Source: Kosakonia sacchari (GTDB lineage Bacteria; Pseudomonadota; Gammaproteobacteria; Enterobacterales; Enterobacteriaceae). From it: a stretch of 64,000 nt of DNA. The translations under genes were made by a program, and so were the position numbers. Location: assembly GCA_900109485.1 (NCBI GenBank), contig FOAY01000013.1, forward strand, positions 1 to 64,000, given 5' to 3'. The notes below the pieces were generated by a model, which searched no databases, was not told the DNA's origin, and saw only the letters and a program-made list of their open reading frames with translations. Positions within the stretch are counted from its first letter, which is position 1. Every line of letters begins with the position of its first letter. Shown here one piece after another: positions 9,806-21,991 of this stretch.

Positions 9806-9910
9806 AGAATGCAGGGTGTCAGACTGGTATATAAACAATCAGACAACAATGGTTTTACCAATTGGCCGGAAAACCGGCGAATCGAATAATGTGCCGAAGG
9901 GAGGCAAATC

Positions 9911-10294
9911 ATGATTACTGGTATCCAGATTACTAAAGCTGCAAACGACAACCTGCTGAACTCGTTCTGGCTGCTTGATAGCGAAAAAGGCGAAGCACGT
10001 TGCGTCTGCGCAAAAGGTGGTTTCGCGGAAGATGAAGTGGTTGCGGTCAACAAACTGGGCGCTATCGAATACCGTGAAATTCCTATGGAAGTGAAACCGG
10101 AAGTGCGCGTGGAAGGCGGGCAGCACCTGAACGTGAATGTTCTGCGTCGTGAAACACTGCTTGATGCGGTTGAACATCCGGAAAAATACCCGCAGCTGAC
10201 CATTCGTGTATCCGGCTATGCCGTACGTTTTAACTCGCTGACGCCGGAACAGCAGCGCGACGTTATTGCTCGTACCTTTACTGAAAGCCTGTAA
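9911..10294 (+). CDS. grcA: Autonomous glycyl radical cofactor GrcA
   Basis: A 127-residue spare glycyl-radical domain that replaces the C-terminus of oxygen-damaged pyruvate formate-lyase. The radical site is Gly102 in RVSGYAVRF, and the following [12 protein letters not shown] resembles the end of PflB. Length equals E. coli YfiD/GrcA. It stands alone, with the two FNR sites upstream and a strong terminator shared with srmB downstream. The yfiE and yfiK genes found beside it in E. coli are absent. Confidence 0.95.
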   Translation: MITGIQITKAANDNLLNSFWLLDSEKGEARCVCAKGGFAEDEVVAVNKLGAIEYREIPMEVKPEVRVEGGQHLNVNVLRRETLLDAVEHPEKYPQLTIRVSGYAVRFNSLTPEQQRDVIARTFTESL

Positions 10295-10308
10295 TTTCAG
10301 GCTGATAT

Positions 10309-10340
10309 AAAAAACGCCGGGATATCCCGGCGTTTTTTTT
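10309..10340. terminator. Bidirectional terminator between grcA and srmB
   Basis: ACGCCGGG and CCCGGCGT pair around loop ATAT, with A residues before and eight T after. The srmB stop codon (10339-10341 on the minus strand) is formed at its edge. Confidence 0.9.
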
Positions 10341-11673
10341 ACTCTTCTGTTTTTTGCTGCCCGCTGCTTGCAGCGCTGGGCTTGCGTCGCTTACCGATGT
10401 TTTTGGTATCGCGATGGCGTTGCTTCACGCGCGGCTTCTCTTTTTCTTTCTCTTTTTTCTTCTCTTCGCGTTTGGCCAGCACTTTTTTCGACGGCTTGCC
10501 TTTCAGCTTCTCGCTCGGCACTCGCGTTGTCGGGCGCAGTTCGTCCACGACGCGAGCTTTCAGCGGCTCTTCAACGTAACGGCCGACTTTGCCCAGCAAC
10601 AGGTGATCGTGCGCTTCAACCAGAGAGATGGCTGCTCCTTTGCGACCGGCGCGGCCGGTGCGGCCAATACGGTGCAGGTAGGTGTCGCCACTGCGCGGCA
10701 TATCGAAGTTAATGACGTGGCTGACATCCGGAATGTCGATACCGCGGGCAGCCACATCGGTGGCGATCAGCACATTGACGCGGCCATCGGTCAGACGTTT
10801 GATCGCTTCGTTGCGCTTCACCTGTACCATCTCGCCTTCGAGATAGCAGTTATTGATGCCTGCTTCGCGCAGCCAGCCTGCCAGCTCATGCACGCGTTCA
10901 CGTTTACGCACGAAGACGATAGAGCGGCTGACTTCCGGCTGCTTCAGCAGGTGTATCAGCAGCGCGGTTTTGTGTTCAAGGTCGTCGGCGCGGTAGTACC
11001 ACTGGTGGATTTTCTTACGTTCGCGCGTTGACGGTGTGGCTGAGACTTCGACCGGATCTTCCAGCAGACGTTCGGCGAAATTTTTGATCGCGTCGCCTTC
11101 AAGCGTTGCGGAGAACAGCATCGTCTGTTTGCGCCAGCGAGTTTCACCCGCAATGTGCTCGATATCCTGCGCGAAGCCCATATCCAGCATGCGATCGGCT
11201 TCATCGAGGATCAGCGTTTCTACCGCGCGGCAGTCGAAGTTCTCTTCTTTAATGTATTGCAGCAGGCGACCGGTGGTGGCAACCACGATATCCTGATTTT
11301 CGCTGAACACTTCAGCGTGGTTCATATAGGCGACGCCGCCGGTAATGGTCGCGATATCCAGATGGGTATTCGCCGCCAGTTCGCGGGCATGATCGGCAAC
11401 CTGCATTGCCAGCTCGCGGGTTGGCGTCAGGATCAGAATACGCGGCGGACCAGATTTCTTACGTGGAAAGTCCAGAAGGTGTTGCAACGCTGGCAGCAGG
11501 TAGGCCGCCGTTTTACCGGTACCAGTAGGCGCAGAACCAAGGACGTCACGCCCCTCAAGCGCAGGCGGAATGGCAGCTGCCTGGATAGCGGTTGGGCGCG
11601 TAAAGCCTTTATCCTGGAGCGCGTCCAGTAGGCTGTCGTCAAGTTCGAGTTCGGAAAAAGTCGTTACAGTCAT
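10339..11673 (-). CDS. srmB: ATP-dependent RNA helicase SrmB
   Basis: DEAD-box helicase acting early in assembly of the 50S ribosomal subunit. Motifs in order: Q-motif with [15 protein letters not shown] (about 25-39), Walker [10 protein letters not shown] (47-55), DEAD (157-160), SAT (188-190) and [10 protein letters not shown] near 330. The last 65 residues are rich in Lys, Glu and Arg, typical of an RNA-binding tail. The 444 residues equal the E. coli length. It is divergent from trmN and convergent with grcA. Confidence 0.95.
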   Translation of the reverse strand: MTVTTFSELELDDSLLDALQDKGFTRPTAIQAAAIPPALEGRDVLGSAPTGTGKTAAYLLPALQHLLDFPRKKSGPPRILILTPTRELAMQVADHARELAANTHLDIATITGGVAYMNHAEVFSENQDIVVATTGRLLQYIKEENFDCRAVETLILDEADRMLDMGFAQDIEHIAGETRWRKQTMLFSATLEGDAIKNFAERLLEDPVEVSATPSTRERKKIHQWYYRADDLEHKTALLIHLLKQPEVSRSIVFVRKRERVHELAGWLREAGINNCYLEGEMVQVKRNEAIKRLTDGRVNVLIATDVAARGIDIPDVSHVINFDMPRSGDTYLHRIGRTGRAGRKGAAISLVEAHDHLLLGKVGRYVEEPLKARVVDELRPTTRVPSEKLKGKPSKKVLAKREEKKKEKEKEKPRVKQRHRDTKNIGKRRKPSAASSGQQKTEE

Positions 11674-11802
11674 GATCTACCTCTGTGTGGGGCGCTGATT
11701 ATAGACGTTACGGCTGGAATCTTCATCTGTTGTCTGCTTATCGCTTTTCCGGCGCTTTGCTTTCACCTATGCTACGCCTGTTTCCGTATTGAGGTTGTAA
11801 AG

Positions 11803-12540
11803 ATGTCTCAGCCAAAGGCTCAGTTGCGCCGTGACGGCTTCACGTTTAAAGAATTCTTTGTCGCACACGATCGTTGCGCCATGAAAGTGGGCACCGATGG
11901 TTTGATGCTGGGTGCCTGGTCGCCGGTATCGAAAGCCCGGCATGTGCTGGATATTGGCACGGGCAGCGGTCTGCTGGCGTTGATGCTGGCGCAGCGAACC
12001 GGGCCGACGGTGACCATTGATGCCGTCGAACTTGATGCGCAGGCTGCTTCGCAGGCGCAGGAAAATGTGCTGGCATCGCCGTGGGCAGATCGTATCACAG
12101 TTCACGAGGCTGATATTCGCCAGTGGAGCAGTGAGAATACCGCGCGTTACGATCTGATTGTCAGCAATCCTCCCTATTTTGACGAAGGGGTGAAATGTGC
12201 GACGCCAGAACGCGATCGCGCGCGCTATACCACTACGCTTGATCATCAGTCGTTGCTGGAAATTGCCGCCACTCTGGTGACGGAAGAGGGCTTTTTCTGC
12301 GTTGTACTGCCGATTGAAGCCAGCGATCTTTTCACGCAGAAAGCGCTTGGTATCGGCTGGCATTTACGTTTGCGAACCGATGTGGCGGAAACGGAAAGCC
12401 GTTTGCCGCATCGTGTCCTGCTGGCGTTCTCGCCGCGTGCCGGTGACGTGTTCGCCGACCGGCTGGCGATTCGCGGGCCGGATCAGCGCTATTCCGACAG
12501 CTACACTGCGCTGACCCAGAGCTTCTACTTGTTTATGTAA
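11803..12540 (+). CDS. trmN: tRNA1(Val) (adenine-37-N6)-methyltransferase TrmN
   Basis: S-adenosylmethionine-dependent enzyme (YfiC) that makes m6A37 in tRNA-Val. The SAM-binding motif is DIGTGSG at about 50-56 and the amino-methyltransferase motif NPPY is at 122-125. The 245 residues match E. coli. Its 3' end overlaps that of nadB by 16 bp on the other strand, so no terminator can lie between the coding regions. Confidence 0.92.
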   Translation: MSQPKAQLRRDGFTFKEFFVAHDRCAMKVGTDGLMLGAWSPVSKARHVLDIGTGSGLLALMLAQRTGPTVTIDAVELDAQAASQAQENVLASPWADRITVHEADIRQWSSENTARYDLIVSNPPYFDEGVKCATPERDRARYTTTLDHQSLLEIAATLVTEEGFFCVVLPIEASDLFTQKALGIGWHLRLRTDVAETESRLPHRVLLAFSPRAGDVFADRLAIRGPDQRYSDSYTALTQSFYLFM

Positions 12541-14147
12541 CTGCGCGGCGAGAGTACTGTCGGGCCGGATTCCGCAAGCTGCTCGGGGTAATCCAGCGTG
12601 TAATGCAACCCGCGGCTCTCTTTGCGCTGCATCGCGCAGCGTACAATCAGCTCGGCTACCTGTACCAGGTTGCGCAACTCCAGCAGATTATTGGAGACGC
12701 GGAAATTGGCGTAGTACTCGTCAATCTCCTGCTGCAACAAGGTAATGCGGCGCATTGCGCGTTCGAGTCGTTTTGTGGTGCGCACGATACCGACGTAGTC
12801 CCACATAAACAGCCGCAGTTCGTGCCAGTTATGTTGCAGGATAACCCGCTCATCGGCATCGTCGACGCGGCTTTCATCCCAGGCGGGTAGCGCCGGAATG
12901 GCATGCACATGCGGCATGCGACGGGCAATGTCTTCCGCCGCCGACCAACCGTACACCAGACATTCAAGCAGTGAATTCGATGCCATGCGGTTCGCGCCAT
13001 GCAGGCCGGTGTAGCTCACTTCGCCAATGGCATAGAGACCATCGACATCGCTACGCCCGCGATCGTCAACCATCACGCCGCCGCAGGTGTAATGCGCGGC
13101 AGGCACAATCGGCACAGGTTCTTTAGTCAAATCGATCCCCAGACCCAGCAATTTTTCATAAATCATCGGGAAGTGATGGCGAATAAATTCGGCAGGTTTA
13201 TGGCTGATATCGAGATACATGCAGTCCACGCCGAGGCGCTTCATTTCATGATCGATAGCGCGGGCGACGACATCACGCGGTGCCAGTTCGCCACGCGGAT
13301 CAAAGTCCGGCATGAAGCGCGTACCGTCCGGACGTTTCAACCAGGCTCCTTCACCGCGCAGCGCTTCGCTGAGCAGGAAGCTGCGCGCCTGAGGATGAAA
13401 CAGCGCGGTGGGATGGAACTGGTTAAACTCCAGGTTCGCCACCCGGCAACCAGCGCGCCACGCCATGGCGATGCCGTCACCGGAGGAGATATCCGGGTTG
13501 GTGGTGTATTGATAGACTTTCGATGCACCGCCGGTCGCCAGCACCACCGCCTTTGCGTGGCAGGTTTCCACCTGTTCTTTATTTCGGTTCCACACCCATG
13601 CGCCTACGACGCGACGCGTACCCGGCAGACCGATTTTGTCCGAAATAATCAAATCCACCGCATTGCAGCGTTCGAGTACGCGAATATTCGGGTGATTAAT
13701 GGCCTTGCTGACCAGGGTATTTTCCACCGCTTTACCGGTGGCATCGGCGGCATGAAGGATGCGGCGATGGCTGTGCCCGCCTTCGCGCGTCAAATGGTAA
13801 CTGGACTCGCCATTCGCGGCGATCTCGGTGTCAAATAACACCCCCTGATCGATAAGCCACTGTACGCAGGAACGGGCATTGCTGGCGACAAATTCCGCCG
13901 CGTGACGTTCAACAATTCCTGCGCCAGCAATCAGCGTATCTTCCACATGGGATTCAACGCTGTCTGTTTCGTCAAACACGGCTGCAATGCCGCCCTGAGC
14001 ATAAAATGTTGAGCCTTCACTGATTGGCCCCTTACTTAAGACGATAACGTTGTGCTGTTGTGCTGCCAGACGTAATGCCACGGAAAGACCAGCGGCGCCG
14101 CTACCGACCACCAATACATCACAGGAGAGTTCAGGCGTTGTTTTCAT
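12525..14147 (-). CDS. nadB: L-aspartate oxidase
   Basis: FAD enzyme that oxidises L-aspartate to iminoaspartate, the first step of de novo NAD synthesis; NadA uses the product. The FAD-binding motif GSGAAGLS lies at about residues 15-22, followed by [15 protein letters not shown] and the active-site segment [13 protein letters not shown] of the fumarate-reductase family. The 540 residues match E. coli. The ATG lies 7 bases after a perfect NadR box, so repression by NadR when NAD is plentiful is expected. Confidence 0.96.
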   Translation of the reverse strand: MKTTPELSCDVLVVGSGAAGLSVALRLAAQQHNVIVLSKGPISEGSTFYAQGGIAAVFDETDSVESHVEDTLIAGAGIVERHAAEFVASNARSCVQWLIDQGVLFDTEIAANGESSYHLTREGGHSHRRILHAADATGKAVENTLVSKAINHPNIRVLERCNAVDLIISDKIGLPGTRRVVGAWVWNRNKEQVETCHAKAVVLATGGASKVYQYTTNPDISSGDGIAMAWRAGCRVANLEFNQFHPTALFHPQARSFLLSEALRGEGAWLKRPDGTRFMPDFDPRGELAPRDVVARAIDHEMKRLGVDCMYLDISHKPAEFIRHHFPMIYEKLLGLGIDLTKEPVPIVPAAHYTCGGVMVDDRGRSDVDGLYAIGEVSYTGLHGANRMASNSLLECLVYGWSAAEDIARRMPHVHAIPALPAWDESRVDDADERVILQHNWHELRLFMWDYVGIVRTTKRLERAMRRITLLQQEIDEYYANFRVSNNLLELRNLVQVAELIVRCAMQRKESRGLHYTLDYPEQLAESGPTVLSPRSYINK

Positions 14148-14153
14148 GATCTG

Positions 14154-14171
14154 TGTTTAATTTACTAAACA
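14154..14171 (-). promoter_or_regulatory. NadR operator of nadB
   Basis: TGTTTA-N6-TAAACA is an exact match to the NadR box and lies 7 bases upstream of the nadB ATG. In the rest of the 421-base gap to rpoE I see only the rpoE promoter region and AT-rich DNA. Confidence 0.88.
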
Positions 14172-14458
14172 AGGTTTGCTGAGCATAGCACCGCGTCCGG
14201 CGAAAGATCACTCTTTTTTGCAAGGGTTGTATTAATGGCTAAACAGAAACTCAGAGCAAGCAGGTATCATCAGCGGAAAAAATATTAAGAAGCAGATCGT
14301 TAGGGAAGGTGTATTAGAGATGAAAAAAAAACACTATTGCGTTACTCTCTGGCGATCTTAAGGTCTTTTCTTTGAGAAAACACAGTGTTCAGCGTTTGCA
14401 GACTTATAATGAGTGATAATGATTTTTTGCGAACGATACACAAAAACAATGGCGTAAC

Positions 14459-14486
14459 GGAACTTTACTGTAAACCTGGGCTCTAA
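14459..14486 (+). promoter_or_regulatory. Sigma-E promoter of rpoE
   Basis: GGAACTT (14459-14465), a 16-base spacer and TCTAA (14482-14486) fit the sigma-E consensus. Transcription would start near 14493, about 76 bases before the rpoE ATG, the position of the autoregulated promoter in E. coli. Confidence 0.85.
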
Positions 14487-14568
14487 TTGGCTGCTTGCTC
14501 ATATTGCAGTATTGGAGTGGCGTTTCTGGATACGCGTGGAAATTGGTTTTGGGGAGATTTTACCTCGG

Positions 14569-15144
14569 ATGAGCGAGCAGTTAACGGATCAGGTTCTTGT
14601 CGAAAGGGTCCAGAAAGGAGATCAGAAAGCGTTTAACTTACTGGTGGTGCGCTACCAGCATAAAGTGGCGAGTCTGGTTTCCCGGTATGTCCCTTCGGGC
14701 GATGTGCCTGATGTCGTACAAGAATCATTTATAAAGGCCTATCGCGCGCTTGATTCGTTCAGGGGAGATAGTGCTTTTTATACATGGCTATACCGAATTG
14801 CTGTTAACACAGCGAAAAATTATCTGGTCGCCCAGGGGCGCAGGCCGCCATCCAGTGATGTGGACGCTATTGAAGCAGAAAACTTCGAAAGTGGCGGTGC
14901 ACTAAAAGAAATTTCGAACCCTGAGAACTTAATGTTGTCAGAAGAACTGAGACAAATAGTTTTCCGTACCATTGAGTCGCTCCCGGAAGATTTACGCATG
15001 GCAATTACGTTGCGGGAGCTGGATGGCCTGAGTTACGAAGAGATTGCGGTCATCATGGATTGCCCGGTTGGTACAGTGCGTTCACGTATCTTCCGTGCGC
15101 GTGAAGCTATTGATAATAAAGTTCAACCGCTTATCAGGCGTTGA
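14569..15144 (+). CDS. rpoE: RNA polymerase sigma-E factor
   Basis: Extracytoplasmic-function sigma factor for envelope stress, 191 residues. Region 2 contains DVVQESFIKAYRALDSF and TWLYRIAVNTAKN, and region 4 contains YEEIAVIMDCPVGTVRSRI. The start at 14569 follows GGGGAG at 14551-14556 and gives MSEQLTDQ; the in-frame extension to a TTG at 14512 is not conserved. It is the first gene of rpoE-rseABC and is autoregulated from the sigma-E promoter upstream. Confidence 0.97.
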   Translation: MSEQLTDQVLVERVQKGDQKAFNLLVVRYQHKVASLVSRYVPSGDVPDVVQESFIKAYRALDSFRGDSAFYTWLYRIAVNTAKNYLVAQGRRPPSSDVDAIEAENFESGGALKEISNPENLMLSEELRQIVFRTIESLPEDLRMAITLRELDGLSYEEIAVIMDCPVGTVRSRIFRAREAIDNKVQPLIRR

Positions 15145-15175
15145 CGATAGCGGGATACTGAAAAAGGTATTAGGC

Positions 15176-15826
15176 ATGCAGAAAGAACAACTTTCCGCTT
15201 TAATGGATGGTGAAACGCTGGATAGCGAGCTGCTCGCAGAGCTGGCCCGCGATCCTGAAATGCAGAGAACCTGGGAGAACTATCACCTGATTCGCGACTC
15301 TATGCGCGGTGATACGGCCGATCTCCTCCATTTCGATATCTCCGCCCGCGTGATGGCCGCGATTGAGAACGACGCCGTTGAAACTGCGACGCCGTTGATT
15401 CCCGAAGCGCAGCCTGCGCCGCACCAATGGCAGAAGATGCCGTTCTGGCACAAGGTTCGTCCGTGGGCAAGCCAGCTTACCCAAATGGGCGTAGCGGCAT
15501 GCGTATCACTTGCTGTTATTGTTGGTGTCCAGCACTATAATGGCTCAACTGAATCAACCCAACAGCCCGAAGCGCCAGTGTTTAATACGCTGCCGATGAT
15601 GGGTAAAGCCAGTCCGGTGAGTTTGGGTGTTCCTTCTGATGCGTCGGCAAGCGCCGGTCAGCAACAGCAGGTGCAGGAACAGCGTCGTCGCATTAATGCG
15701 ATGTTGCAGGATTACGAACTGCAACGCCGTCTGCACTCCGAACAGCTTCAGTTTGAGCAGGCGCAAACGCAGCAGGCCGCTGTACAGGTGCCGGGAAATC
15801 AAACTTTAGGAACGCAATCGCAGTAA
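15176..15826 (+). CDS. rseA: Anti-sigma-E factor RseA
   Basis: Single-span inner-membrane protein whose cytoplasmic N-terminus binds and blocks sigma-E. The membrane segment is about residues 102-119. The periplasmic DegS cleavage point known in E. coli (Val148-Ser149) is preserved as SPV/SLG at the same position. The C-terminus is rich in Gln and Arg and includes the RseB-binding region. It has 216 residues, as in E. coli. The ATG at 15176 was chosen by homology; its stop overlaps the rseB start as TAATG. Confidence 0.95.
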   Translation: MQKEQLSALMDGETLDSELLAELARDPEMQRTWENYHLIRDSMRGDTADLLHFDISARVMAAIENDAVETATPLIPEAQPAPHQWQKMPFWHKVRPWASQLTQMGVAACVSLAVIVGVQHYNGSTESTQQPEAPVFNTLPMMGKASPVSLGVPSDASASAGQQQQVQEQRRRINAMLQDYELQRRLHSEQLQFEQAQTQQAAVQVPGNQTLGTQSQ

Positions 15827-16779
15827 TGAAGCAACTTTGGTGTGCCATGTCTTTTGTGGCTACTGGCCTGTTCTTCTCTGTCAACGCCTCGGCTGATGTT
15901 TCATCCGGGGCGTTGTTACAGCAAATGAATGTGGCGAGTCAGTCACTCAACTACGAACTGTCTTTTATCAGCATTAATAAGCAGGGAGTAGAGTCTTTAC
16001 GCTACCGCCATGTGCGTGTAAATGACCAACCGCTTGCACAGTTATTGCAGATGGACGGTCCGCGTCGGGAAGTGGTGCAGCGGGGTAGTGAGATCAGCTA
16101 CTTTGAGCCTGGTCTTGAACCCTTTACGCTCAACGGCAACTATATTGTCGATTCGCTGCCGTCACTGGTTTATACCGATTTCAAACGTCTTTCCCCTTAC
16201 TATGACTTCATCTCCGTAGGCCGTACGCGCATTGCTGACAGGTTATGCGAAGTGATCCGCGTTGTGGCGCGCGATGGCACCCGGTACAGCTATATCGTCT
16301 GGATGGATGAAGAGACGCATCTGCCAATGCGCGTCGATCTGCTCGATCGCGATGGCGAAACCCTTGAGCAGTTCCGCGTCATCGCATTCTCGGTCAATGG
16401 CCAGGTTGCCAGTAACATGCAGACACTGGCAAAAGCCAGTCTGCCGCCGCTGCTGTCGTTACCGGTTGGCGATAACGTGGATTTCAACTGGATGCCATCC
16501 TGGGTGCCGCAGGGCTTTGAGCAAGTCGCCAGCAGCCGCCGTAAATTGCCAACGCTTGAGATGCCGGTTGAATCACGTCTTTATTCTGATGGGTTATTCA
16601 GCTTCTCGGTTAACATCAGCCCGGCCAATCAGAACAGTTCCGAACAGTTACTGCGTACCGGTCGGCGTACCGTGATGACCACGGTTCGCGATAACGCGGA
16701 AATTACCGTTGTCGGCGAACTGCCACCGCAAACCGCAAAACGTATTGCGGATAGCCTCAAATTCAAGGCCGCACAATGA
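15826..16779 (+). CDS. rseB: Sigma-E negative regulator RseB
   Basis: Periplasmic protein that binds RseA and shields it from DegS, and senses lipopolysaccharide or mislocalised lipoproteins. A signal peptide ends at about residue 23 (ASA/DV). The remainder is a LolA-like N-terminal domain and a smaller C-terminal domain. It has 317 residues, one fewer than E. coli. It is translationally coupled to rseA (TAATG) and overlaps rseC by 4 bases. Confidence 0.95.
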   Translation: MKQLWCAMSFVATGLFFSVNASADVSSGALLQQMNVASQSLNYELSFISINKQGVESLRYRHVRVNDQPLAQLLQMDGPRREVVQRGSEISYFEPGLEPFTLNGNYIVDSLPSLVYTDFKRLSPYYDFISVGRTRIADRLCEVIRVVARDGTRYSYIVWMDEETHLPMRVDLLDRDGETLEQFRVIAFSVNGQVASNMQTLAKASLPPLLSLPVGDNVDFNWMPSWVPQGFEQVASSRRKLPTLEMPVESRLYSDGLFSFSVNISPANQNSSEQLLRTGRRTVMTTVRDNAEITVVGELPPQTAKRIADSLKFKAAQ

Positions 16780-17255
16780 TTAAAGAGTGGGCGACCGTCG
16801 TTTCCTGGCAAAATGGTAACGCGCTGGTCGAATGTGATGTCAAAGCATCCTGTAGCAGCTGCGCTTCCCGCGCAGGTTGCGGCAGCCGTGTGCTGAATAA
16901 ACTGGGTCCGCAAACAACGCATACCATTGCGGTTCCTTGCGAACAACCGCTGGTGGCGGGGCAAAAAGTGGAGCTCGGAATTGCTGAAGCCAGCCTGCTG
17001 AGCTCCGCAATGCTGGTCTATATGTCGCCGCTGGTGGGGCTGTTTGCTATGGGCGCCATTTTCCAGTCGCTGTTTGCTGCCGATATCGCAGCGCTGTGCG
17101 GCGCGGTGCTGGGCGGCGTTGGCGGCTTTTTACTCGCGCGCGGGCTGTCGCCAAAGCTGGCTACCCGCAGTGAATGGCAGCCGGTGATCTTAAGCGTTGG
17201 CCTGCCGCCAGAGATGATTCGCGTCGATAGTACAACTGCTGAAAATCGTCCGTAA
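16776..17255 (+). CDS. rseC: SoxR-reducing system / sigma-E operon protein RseC
   Basis: Small inner-membrane protein of the rpoE operon; in E. coli it takes part in reducing SoxR and has a minor role in the sigma-E response. The N-terminal region has a cysteine cluster (Cys20, 26, 29, 35), followed by two membrane helices at about 74-98 and 103-121. The 159 residues match E. coli. The start overlaps the rseB stop as ATGA. Confidence 0.92.
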   Translation: MIKEWATVVSWQNGNALVECDVKASCSSCASRAGCGSRVLNKLGPQTTHTIAVPCEQPLVAGQKVELGIAEASLLSSAMLVYMSPLVGLFAMGAIFQSLFAADIAALCGAVLGGVGGFLLARGLSPKLATRSEWQPVILSVGLPPEMIRVDSTTAENRP

Positions 17256-17400
17256 TTTCCCTTTTCGCCTTGCGGTAATGGCGTCACTTTCTGGCATTTC
17301 CCCGCATTGTGGTTGTAGTGTAGAATGCGGCGTTTCAGTACATTTGACGTCAGGCGCGAACAGGCCTCTTAGCTACTCGTAAGGCATAAAATCTCACTCT

Positions 17401-19200
17401 ATGAAGAATATTCGTAACTTTTCGATCATCGCTCACATCGACCACGGTAAGTCGACGCTGTCTGACCGTATCATCCAGATTTGCGGTGGTCTTTCCGATC
17501 GCGAAATGGAAGCCCAGGTTCTTGATTCGATGGATCTTGAGCGCGAGCGCGGTATTACTATCAAAGCGCAAAGCGTGACGCTGGATTACAAAGCCAACAA
17601 TGGCGAAATCTACCAGCTCAACTTTATCGATACCCCGGGTCACGTTGACTTCTCCTATGAGGTTTCTCGCTCGCTGGCCGCCTGTGAAGGGGCGCTGCTG
17701 GTGGTGGACGCCGGGCAGGGCGTGGAAGCGCAGACGCTGGCGAACTGCTATACCGCCATTGAAATGGATCTCGAAGTCGTGCCGGTACTGAACAAGATCG
17801 ACCTGCCAGCTGCCGATCCTGAACGTGTTGCGGAAGAGATTGAAGACATCGTCGGCATCGACGCTACCGATGCGGTGCGCTGCTCGGCGAAAACCGGCGT
17901 CGGCGTTCCGGACGTTCTGGAACGCCTGGTGCGCGATATTCCGCCGCCGGAAGGCGATCCGGATGCGCCGTTGCAGGCGCTGATCATCGACTCCTGGTTC
18001 GATAACTACCTCGGCGTGGTTTCTTTGGTGCGTATCAAAAACGGCACCATGCGCAAAGGCGACAAAATTAAGGTGATGAGCACCGGGCAGGTCTATAACG
18101 CTGACCGCCTCGGTATTTTCACGCCGAAACAGATTGACCGTAACGAACTGAAATGCGGCGAAGTAGGCTGGCTGGTCTGCGCAATTAAAGACATTCTCGG
18201 CGCGCCGGTCGGCGATACCCTGACTACAGCCCGTAACCCGGCAGACAAAGCGCTGCCAGGCTTTAAAAAGGTGAAACCGCAGGTTTATGCGGGTCTGTTC
18301 CCGGTCAGTTCCGACGATTATGAAAACTTCCGTGACGCGCTCGGTAAGCTGAGCCTGAACGATGCTTCGCTGTTCTATGAGCCGGAAAGTTCCACCGCGC
18401 TGGGCTTCGGCTTCCGCTGCGGCTTCCTCGGTCTGCTGCACATGGAGATCATTCAGGAACGTCTGGAGCGTGAATACGATCTGGATCTGATCACCACGGC
18501 GCCGACCGTAGTCTACGAAGTGTTGACCACCAACAAAGAAGTGGTTTACGTCGACAGCCCTTCCAAGCTGCCGCCGCTGAACAATATCGACGAACTGCGC
18601 GAGCCGATCGCCGAATGCCATATGCTGCTGCCGCAGGAATACCTGGGCAACGTCATTACCTTGTGCGTAGAAAAACGCGGTGTACAAACCAACATGGTTT
18701 ACCACGGTAATCAGGTGGCGCTGACCTATGAAATTCCGATGGCGGAAGTGGTGCTGGACTTCTTCGACCGTCTGAAGTCCACCTCGCGCGGTTATGCGTC
18801 GCTGGACTACAACTTTAAACGTTTCCAGGCTTCAAACATGGTACGTGTGGATGTGCTGATTAACAGCGAGCGTGTTGATGCGCTGGCGCTGATCACCCAC
18901 AACGATAACGCACCGTACCGTGGCCGCGAGCTGGTGGAGAAGATGAAAGAGCTGATCCCGCGCCAGCAGTTTGATATCGCGATTCAGGCGGCGATTGGCA
19001 ACCACATTATTGCCCGCGCGACCGTAAAACAGTTGCGTAAAAACGTACTGGCAAAATGCTATGGCGGTGACGTCAGCCGTAAGAAAAAGCTGCTGCAGAA
19101 ACAGAAAGAAGGTAAGAAACGTATGAAGCAGGTCGGTAACGTCGAACTGCCGCAGGAAGCGTTCCTTGCCATTCTGCACGTAGGCAAAGAGAGCAAATAA
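17401..19200 (+). CDS. lepA: Elongation factor 4 (LepA)
   Basis: Translational GTPase that acts on ribosomes in initiation and back-translocation. GTPase motifs: AHIDHGKST (11-19), DTPGH (77-81) and NKID (131-134). EF-G-like domains follow, then the LepA-specific C-terminal domain rich in Lys ([19 protein letters not shown]). The 599 residues match E. coli. lepB begins 15 bases later, after AAAGGAG, forming the lepAB operon. Confidence 0.97.
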   Translation: MKNIRNFSIIAHIDHGKSTLSDRIIQICGGLSDREMEAQVLDSMDLERERGITIKAQSVTLDYKANNGEIYQLNFIDTPGHVDFSYEVSRSLAACEGALLVVDAGQGVEAQTLANCYTAIEMDLEVVPVLNKIDLPAADPERVAEEIEDIVGIDATDAVRCSAKTGVGVPDVLERLVRDIPPPEGDPDAPLQALIIDSWFDNYLGVVSLVRIKNGTMRKGDKIKVMSTGQVYNADRLGIFTPKQIDRNELKCGEVGWLVCAIKDILGAPVGDTLTTARNPADKALPGFKKVKPQVYAGLFPVSSDDYENFRDALGKLSLNDASLFYEPESSTALGFGFRCGFLGLLHMEIIQERLEREYDLDLITTAPTVVYEVLTTNKEVVYVDSPSKLPPLNNIDELREPIAECHMLLPQEYLGNVITLCVEKRGVQTNMVYHGNQVALTYEIPMAEVVLDFFDRLKSTSRGYASLDYNFKRFQASNMVRVDVLINSERVDALALITHNDNAPYRGRELVEKMKELIPRQQFDIAIQAAIGNHIIARATVKQLRKNVLAKCYGGDVSRKKKLLQKQKEGKKRMKQVGNVELPQEAFLAILHVGKESK

Positions 19201-19215
19201 CCTAAAGGAGTTGGC

Positions 19216-20190
19216 ATGGCGAACATGTTTGCCCTGATACTGGTGGTCGCGACGCTGGTGACGGGAATTTTATGGTGCCTGGATAAGTTTATTTTTGCAC
19301 CGAAACGCCGGGAACGTCAGGCCGCCGCGCAGGTTGCGACAGGTGATGCGCTGGATGCAAAAATGCTGAAGAAAATCGGCCCGAAACCGGGCTGGCTGGA
19401 AACAGGCGCTTCTGTATTCCCGGTGCTGGCGATTGTTCTGGTCGTGCGTTCGTTTATTTACGAACCGTTCCAGATCCCGTCAGGTTCGATGATGCCGACG
19501 CTGCTGATTGGCGATTTTATTCTGGTGGAGAAATTCGCCTATGGCATTAAAGATCCGATCTACCAGAAAACGCTGATCGAAACCGGTCATCCGAAACGCG
19601 GCGATATTGCTGTATTTAAATACCCGGACGATCCGCGTCTTGACTACATCAAGCGCGTAGTTGGCCTTCCGGGCGATAAAGTCACGTACGATCCGGTGAG
19701 CAAACAGGTTACCGTGCAGCCGAATTGTAGCTCTGGCCAGGCATGCGGCAGCGCGCTGCCGATCACCTACAGCAATGTGGAAGAGAGCGATTTTGTGCAG
19801 ACTTTCGGCCGTCGTACCGGCGGTGAAGCGAGCAGCGGTTTCTACCAGATGCCGAAAGGGCAGAGTATGGACGACGGCGTGCGTCTGGCCGAGCGCAAAG
19901 AGACGCTGGGTGATGTGACGCACCGTATTCTGACCGTGCCTATCGCGCAGGATCAACTGGGGATCTACTATCGCCAGTCGAACCAGCCGCTGGCCACGTG
20001 GGTTGTGCCGCCGGGTCACTACTTCATGATGGGTGACAACCGCGATAACAGCGCGGACAGCCGTTACTGGGGCTTTGTACCGGAGCAAAATCTGGTGGGC
20101 CGGGCCACGGCAATCTGGATGAGCTTCGAGAAACAAGAAGGTGAATGGCCGACAGGCGTACGCCTGAATCGTATCGGCGGAATTCATTAA
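19216..20190 (+). CDS. lepB: Signal peptidase I
   Basis: Cleaves signal peptides of exported proteins at the periplasmic face of the inner membrane. Two N-terminal membrane segments (about 4-22 and 62-78) precede the catalytic domain. The nucleophile Ser91 is in PSGSMMPTL and the general base Lys146 is in DYIKRVVG. The box GDNRDNSADSR is also present. The 324 residues match E. coli. It is the second gene of lepAB. Confidence 0.97.
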   Translation: MANMFALILVVATLVTGILWCLDKFIFAPKRRERQAAAQVATGDALDAKMLKKIGPKPGWLETGASVFPVLAIVLVVRSFIYEPFQIPSGSMMPTLLIGDFILVEKFAYGIKDPIYQKTLIETGHPKRGDIAVFKYPDDPRLDYIKRVVGLPGDKVTYDPVSKQVTVQPNCSSGQACGSALPITYSNVEESDFVQTFGRRTGGEASSGFYQMPKGQSMDDGVRLAERKETLGDVTHRILTVPIAQDQLGIYYRQSNQPLATWVVPPGHYFMMGDNRDNSADSRYWGFVPEQNLVGRATAIWMSFEKQEGEWPTGVRLNRIGGIH

Positions 20191-20195
20191 TTAGC

Positions 20196-20224
20196 CGGGG
20201 CGCAATCATTACACTTGCGCCCCG
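20196..20224 (+). terminator. Hairpin after lepB
   Basis: CGGGGCGCAA and TTGCGCCCCG form a 10-bp stem around a 9-base loop, 6 bases after the lepB stop. The following AATTATTTCC is not a full T-run, so it may be a leaky terminator or an RNA-end stabiliser. Confidence 0.55.
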
Positions 20225-20303
20225 AATTATTTCCAAGATTATTCCCATCTGACTAACGACAACCCCGGTCGTTGCGTATAGAATATTCCCCCGAAGTTTA
20301 TGA

Positions 20304-21991
<1,688 letters not shown>

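Noticed and set aside
12999-13838. 279-codon plus-strand frame inside nadB
   Set aside because: nadB is full length with its FAD motif and NadR box; the other frame is a shadow.
14409-14486. 25-codon ATG frame upstream of rpoE
   Set aside because: There is no ribosome-binding site, and it ends within the sigma-E promoter -10 region, so that promoter's transcript would not contain it.
17350-18705. Long open frame of 451 codons on the minus strand inside lepA
   Set aside because: It is antisense to lepA, with low-complexity composition typical of the complement of GC-rich codons, and lacks a ribosome-binding site or known domains.
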